From: Magnetococcales bacterium
Lineage (GTDB): Bacteria > Pseudomonadota > Magnetococcia > Magnetococcales > DC0425bin3
NCBI GenBank assembly: GCA_015228935.1
Contig: JADGCO010000008.1
Location: 1-64,000, forward strand
Length of the DNA: 64,000 bases
Reading direction: 5' to 3'
A program made the translations under genes and the position numbers. A model generated the notes under the pieces. The model searched no databases. It was not told the origin of the DNA and saw only the letters and a program-made list of their open reading frames with translations. Shown here one piece after another: positions 62,319 through 64,000 of this stretch. Position 1 is the stretch's first letter, and the number at the start of each line of letters is the position of its first letter.

Positions 62319-63665
62319 ATGACGATCACCTGGAACCCCTGGCGAAAAACCCTGGACGTGTATGGCCATCCACGGGTCATGGCCATATTTTTTCTGGGCT
62401 TTTCCAGTGGCCTTCCCCTGGCCCTGACCTTTGGAACCCTCTCCCTGTGGTTGATGGAGGCCGGAGTTGCCAAATCCACCATCGGCCTGTTTGCCCTGGC
62501 GAGTGCCCCTTATACGGTAAAATTTCTTTGGGCACCCCTGCTGGATCGCCTGCCCATGCCGTTTTTTACCGCCCGCTGGGGACAACGCCGTGGCTGGGCG
62601 CTCTGTATCCAGATATTGCTGGCCCTGGCCATATTGGGTCTCGGCAGTGCCAATCCGGCCCATGATCCGCGTCTGACGGCCTTGCTGGCCCTGGCGGTTG
62701 CCTTCCTTTCCGCCAGCCAGGACATTGTCATCGATGCCTACCGGGTGGAAATTCTCGACAAATCCCAATACGGGGCCGGCGCGGCAATGATTGTCCTGGG
62801 CTATCGCATGGGCATGCTCGTCTCGGGGGCCGGTGCCCTGTATCTGGCAACCTATTTCGGCTGGTGGGTCACCTATGCCGTCATGGCGGTTTGCATGGCC
62901 GTGGGCATCGTGACCATCCTGGTCAATCCCGAACCCGTGCGAACCATGGAACCGGAATCCCGCCAGCAGGAAAACAGGATCGACTCTGCTCTCGGCAGGC
63001 ACCTGCGACAGGAAGGACGCTGGGTTGCCCTGGTACGCTGGCTCTCGGTGGCCGTGGTCGCCCCCCTGGCCGATTTTTTGACACGGCGCGGGTGGTTGGC
63101 GGTCTTGATGTTCATCCTGCTTTATAAATTGGGTGATGCCCTGGCCGGGGTCATGACCGGACCTTTTTATATCGATCTTCAGTTCAGCAAAATAGAAATT
63201 GCCAATCTGACCAAAATTTTCGGCCTGATTGCCACGCTTGTGGGTTCCGTCATCGGCGGCTTCATGGTGCATCGCTGGGGCATCATGGTTTCGCTGCTGT
63301 ATTGTGGCATCCTGCAAATGGTTTCCAACCTCATGTTCGTCTGGCTCGCCCTGGCCGGACGGGATTTGACCATCCTGGCCCTGACCATCGGCATCGAAAA
63401 CCTGAGTGGCGGCATGGGTTCTGCGGCCCTGGTGGCCTATCTTTCCAGCCTGTGCAACGTCGCCTATACGGCAACCCAGTATGCCCTGCTCTCCTCATTC
63501 ATGGCCTTCGGGCGCACGATTCTCGCCTCCTGGGGCGGGTTTCTGGCCGACAAAATGAGTTGGGGGCCGTTTTTTTTCCTGACGACCGTGGCAGCCCTGC
63601 CGGGTATGGTACTCCTGATGTGGATGCTGCGCCACTTCCCCCAGGAACCAAAAACCAAAACCTGA
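62319..63665 (+). CDS. AmpG-like MFS muropeptide permease
   Basis: A 448-residue transporter with ~12-14 membrane spans. AmpG-type signatures are FFLGFSSGLPLALTFGTLSLWL (~24-45), YTVKFLWAPLLDRLP, SQDIVIDAYRVEIL, YRMGMLVSGAGALYLA and AYTATQYALLSS. AmpG imports anhydro-muropeptides from the periplasm for cell-wall recycling and beta-lactamase induction. Length is shorter than E. coli AmpG (491) but normal for the group. It is divergent from queA. An alternative substrate is possible within the family. Confidence 0.85.
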   Translation: MTITWNPWRKTLDVYGHPRVMAIFFLGFSSGLPLALTFGTLSLWLMEAGVAKSTIGLFALASAPYTVKFLWAPLLDRLPMPFFTARWGQRRGWALCIQILLALAILGLGSANPAHDPRLTALLALAVAFLSASQDIVIDAYRVEILDKSQYGAGAAMIVLGYRMGMLVSGAGALYLATYFGWWVTYAVMAVCMAVGIVTILVNPEPVRTMEPESRQQENRIDSALGRHLRQEGRWVALVRWLSVAVVAPLADFLTRRGWLAVLMFILLYKLGDALAGVMTGPFYIDLQFSKIEIANLTKIFGLIATLVGSVIGGFMVHRWGIMVSLLYCGILQMVSNLMFVWLALAGRDLTILALTIGIENLSGGMGSAALVAYLSSLCNVAYTATQYALLSSFMAFGRTILASWGGFLADKMSWGPFFFLTTVAALPGMVLLMWMLRHFPQEPKTKT

Positions 63666-63760
63666 ATGGCAGTCACGCACCTTGTGCATGCCCAGCACAT
63701 GCCCGGTCGCAGGATTGAACACCTGGGGTATGCCTGCCAAAATGGATCGTTCACGCTGAA

Positions 63761-63789
63761 TTGACGACAGCGTATGCGATCCGCATATG
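63761..63789 (+). promoter_or_regulatory. candidate promoter and palindromic operator
   Basis: TTGACG at 63761-63766 resembles a -35 box; CATATG/TATGAG about 17-18 bases later could be a -10. The perfect inverted repeat TATGCG-ATC-CGCATA (63773-63787) overlaps the putative -10, as an operator would. It lies ~85-110 bp upstream of the DUF2281 gene. The -10 match is weak. Confidence 0.4.
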
Positions 63790-63871
63790 AGATCAAGGCA
63801 AATATTGCTAGACTGGTCAAAATGCTGATCACCATGCAGACGGGTTGATGTCAACAATCGGGAGAACAGAC

Positions 63872-64000
63872 ATGGGTAACGCTGAATTGCTGGAAAAGTT
63901 GCAGACACTTCCCCCCGAGAAACAATTGGAAGTTTTTGATTTTGTCGAATTTCTCACAGCACGTCACCGTGCGTCAACCGGTACAAAGCCCGTTCCTGGT
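63872..64000 (+). CDS. DUF2281-like protein, 5' part only
   Basis: The gene opens with ATG 63872, GGAGA about 6 bases upstream, and runs off the window after 43 codons. The visible part reads NAELLEKLQTLPPEKQLEVFDFVEFLTARH, the standard helix of DUF2281 proteins, which are often small antitoxin-like partners of a PIN or other toxin. Its partner, if any, lies beyond the window. A palindrome upstream could be its operator. Confidence 0.7.
   Translation, partial: MGNAELLEKLQTLPPEKQLEVFDFVEFLTARHRASTGTKPVPG

Noticed and set aside
62231-62482. Upstream extension of queA
   Set aside because: The extra residues do not resemble QueA and cover the divergent start of the AmpG-like gene.
63666-63871. 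Minus-strand frame after the AmpG-like gene
   Set aside because: It reads a plausible stretch (VFNPATGHVLGMH) but extends into the AmpG-like gene's 3' end with no start context or family; at most a relic.

Overview
The window is 64 kb of dense, fairly GC-rich bacterial chromosome from a Gram-negative proteobacterium. LPS genes (gmhB, gmhA, hldE, hldD, waaF, kdsB, msbA), a large MscK-type channel, c-type cytochromes, long hybrid histidine kinases and many small toxin-antitoxin and Rpn-type nuclease genes fit a free-living, environmentally responsive organism. The mixture of PilZ proteins, hybrid kinases, MNT/BrnTA/ParDE modules, a retropepsin-like protease and a dispersed palindromic repeat recalls Magnetococcales (Magnetococcia). 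That assignment is inference from memory; no marker in the window proves it. No rRNA, tRNA, CRISPR array or complete insertion sequence was seen.

Layout. 0-6.5 kb: the C-terminal end of an unrecognised ORF, a proline-rich SPOR protein, a flippase-like membrane protein with a B12/radical-SAM enzyme, a ParDE module flanked by a duplicated piece of the radical-SAM gene, an orphan HTH antitoxin-like gene and two unknowns. 6.6-11.5 kb: a PilZ protein, then a redox operon (cytochrome b561 fused to an SHP/DUF1924 haem domain, a DHC-type dihaem cytochrome c, a PepSY protein and an OmpR-type regulator without a kinase). 11.6-19.5 kb: an ABC exporter, an MNT nucleotidyltransferase, a secreted protein, gmd, msbA and typA. 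19.7-28.6 kb: an Rpn nuclease with a decayed partial copy, a STAS relic, an HD-GYP response regulator and two overlapping hybrid kinases. 28.8-31.7 kb: proA-nadD-rsfS-rlmH, ended by a strong hairpin facing a cytochrome c gene. 32.3-35.5 kb: an ECF sigma factor and putative membrane anti-sigma with small satellite genes. 35.7-43.4 kb: a giant MscK-like channel, a UPF0114 protein, a 23S rRNA uracil methyltransferase, a second Rpn nuclease and a CAP protein. 43.5-47.8 kb: trpC-trpF-accD-folC and an aspartyl protease. 47.8-52.3 kb: a 1,491-residue membrane protein ending in a 10-residue repeat tract and a PilZ domain. 52.3-58.9 kb: kdsB-DUF3108 and, divergently, gmhB-gmhA-hldE-hldD-waaF, together supplying Kdo activation, ADP-heptose and heptose transfer for the LPS inner core. 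58.9-64 kb: a stack of TA-like genes (DUF2442, a decayed DUF4160, BrnTA), queA-tgt for queuosine, an AmpG-like permease and the start of a DUF2281 gene.

Three themes stand out. Signalling is rich in c-di-GMP parts (two PilZ proteins and an HD-GYP phosphodiesterase) next to a kinase pair with Hpt domains. The SHP/DHC electron-transfer operon has an unusual fusion and has lost, or never had, its sensor kinase. Short duplications recur at gene boundaries (3.9/4.7 kb, 10.4 kb, 34.4 kb, 40.3 kb and Rpn pieces at 20.7 and 41.8 kb); in two cases the duplicated stretch carries the apparent start of the next gene.
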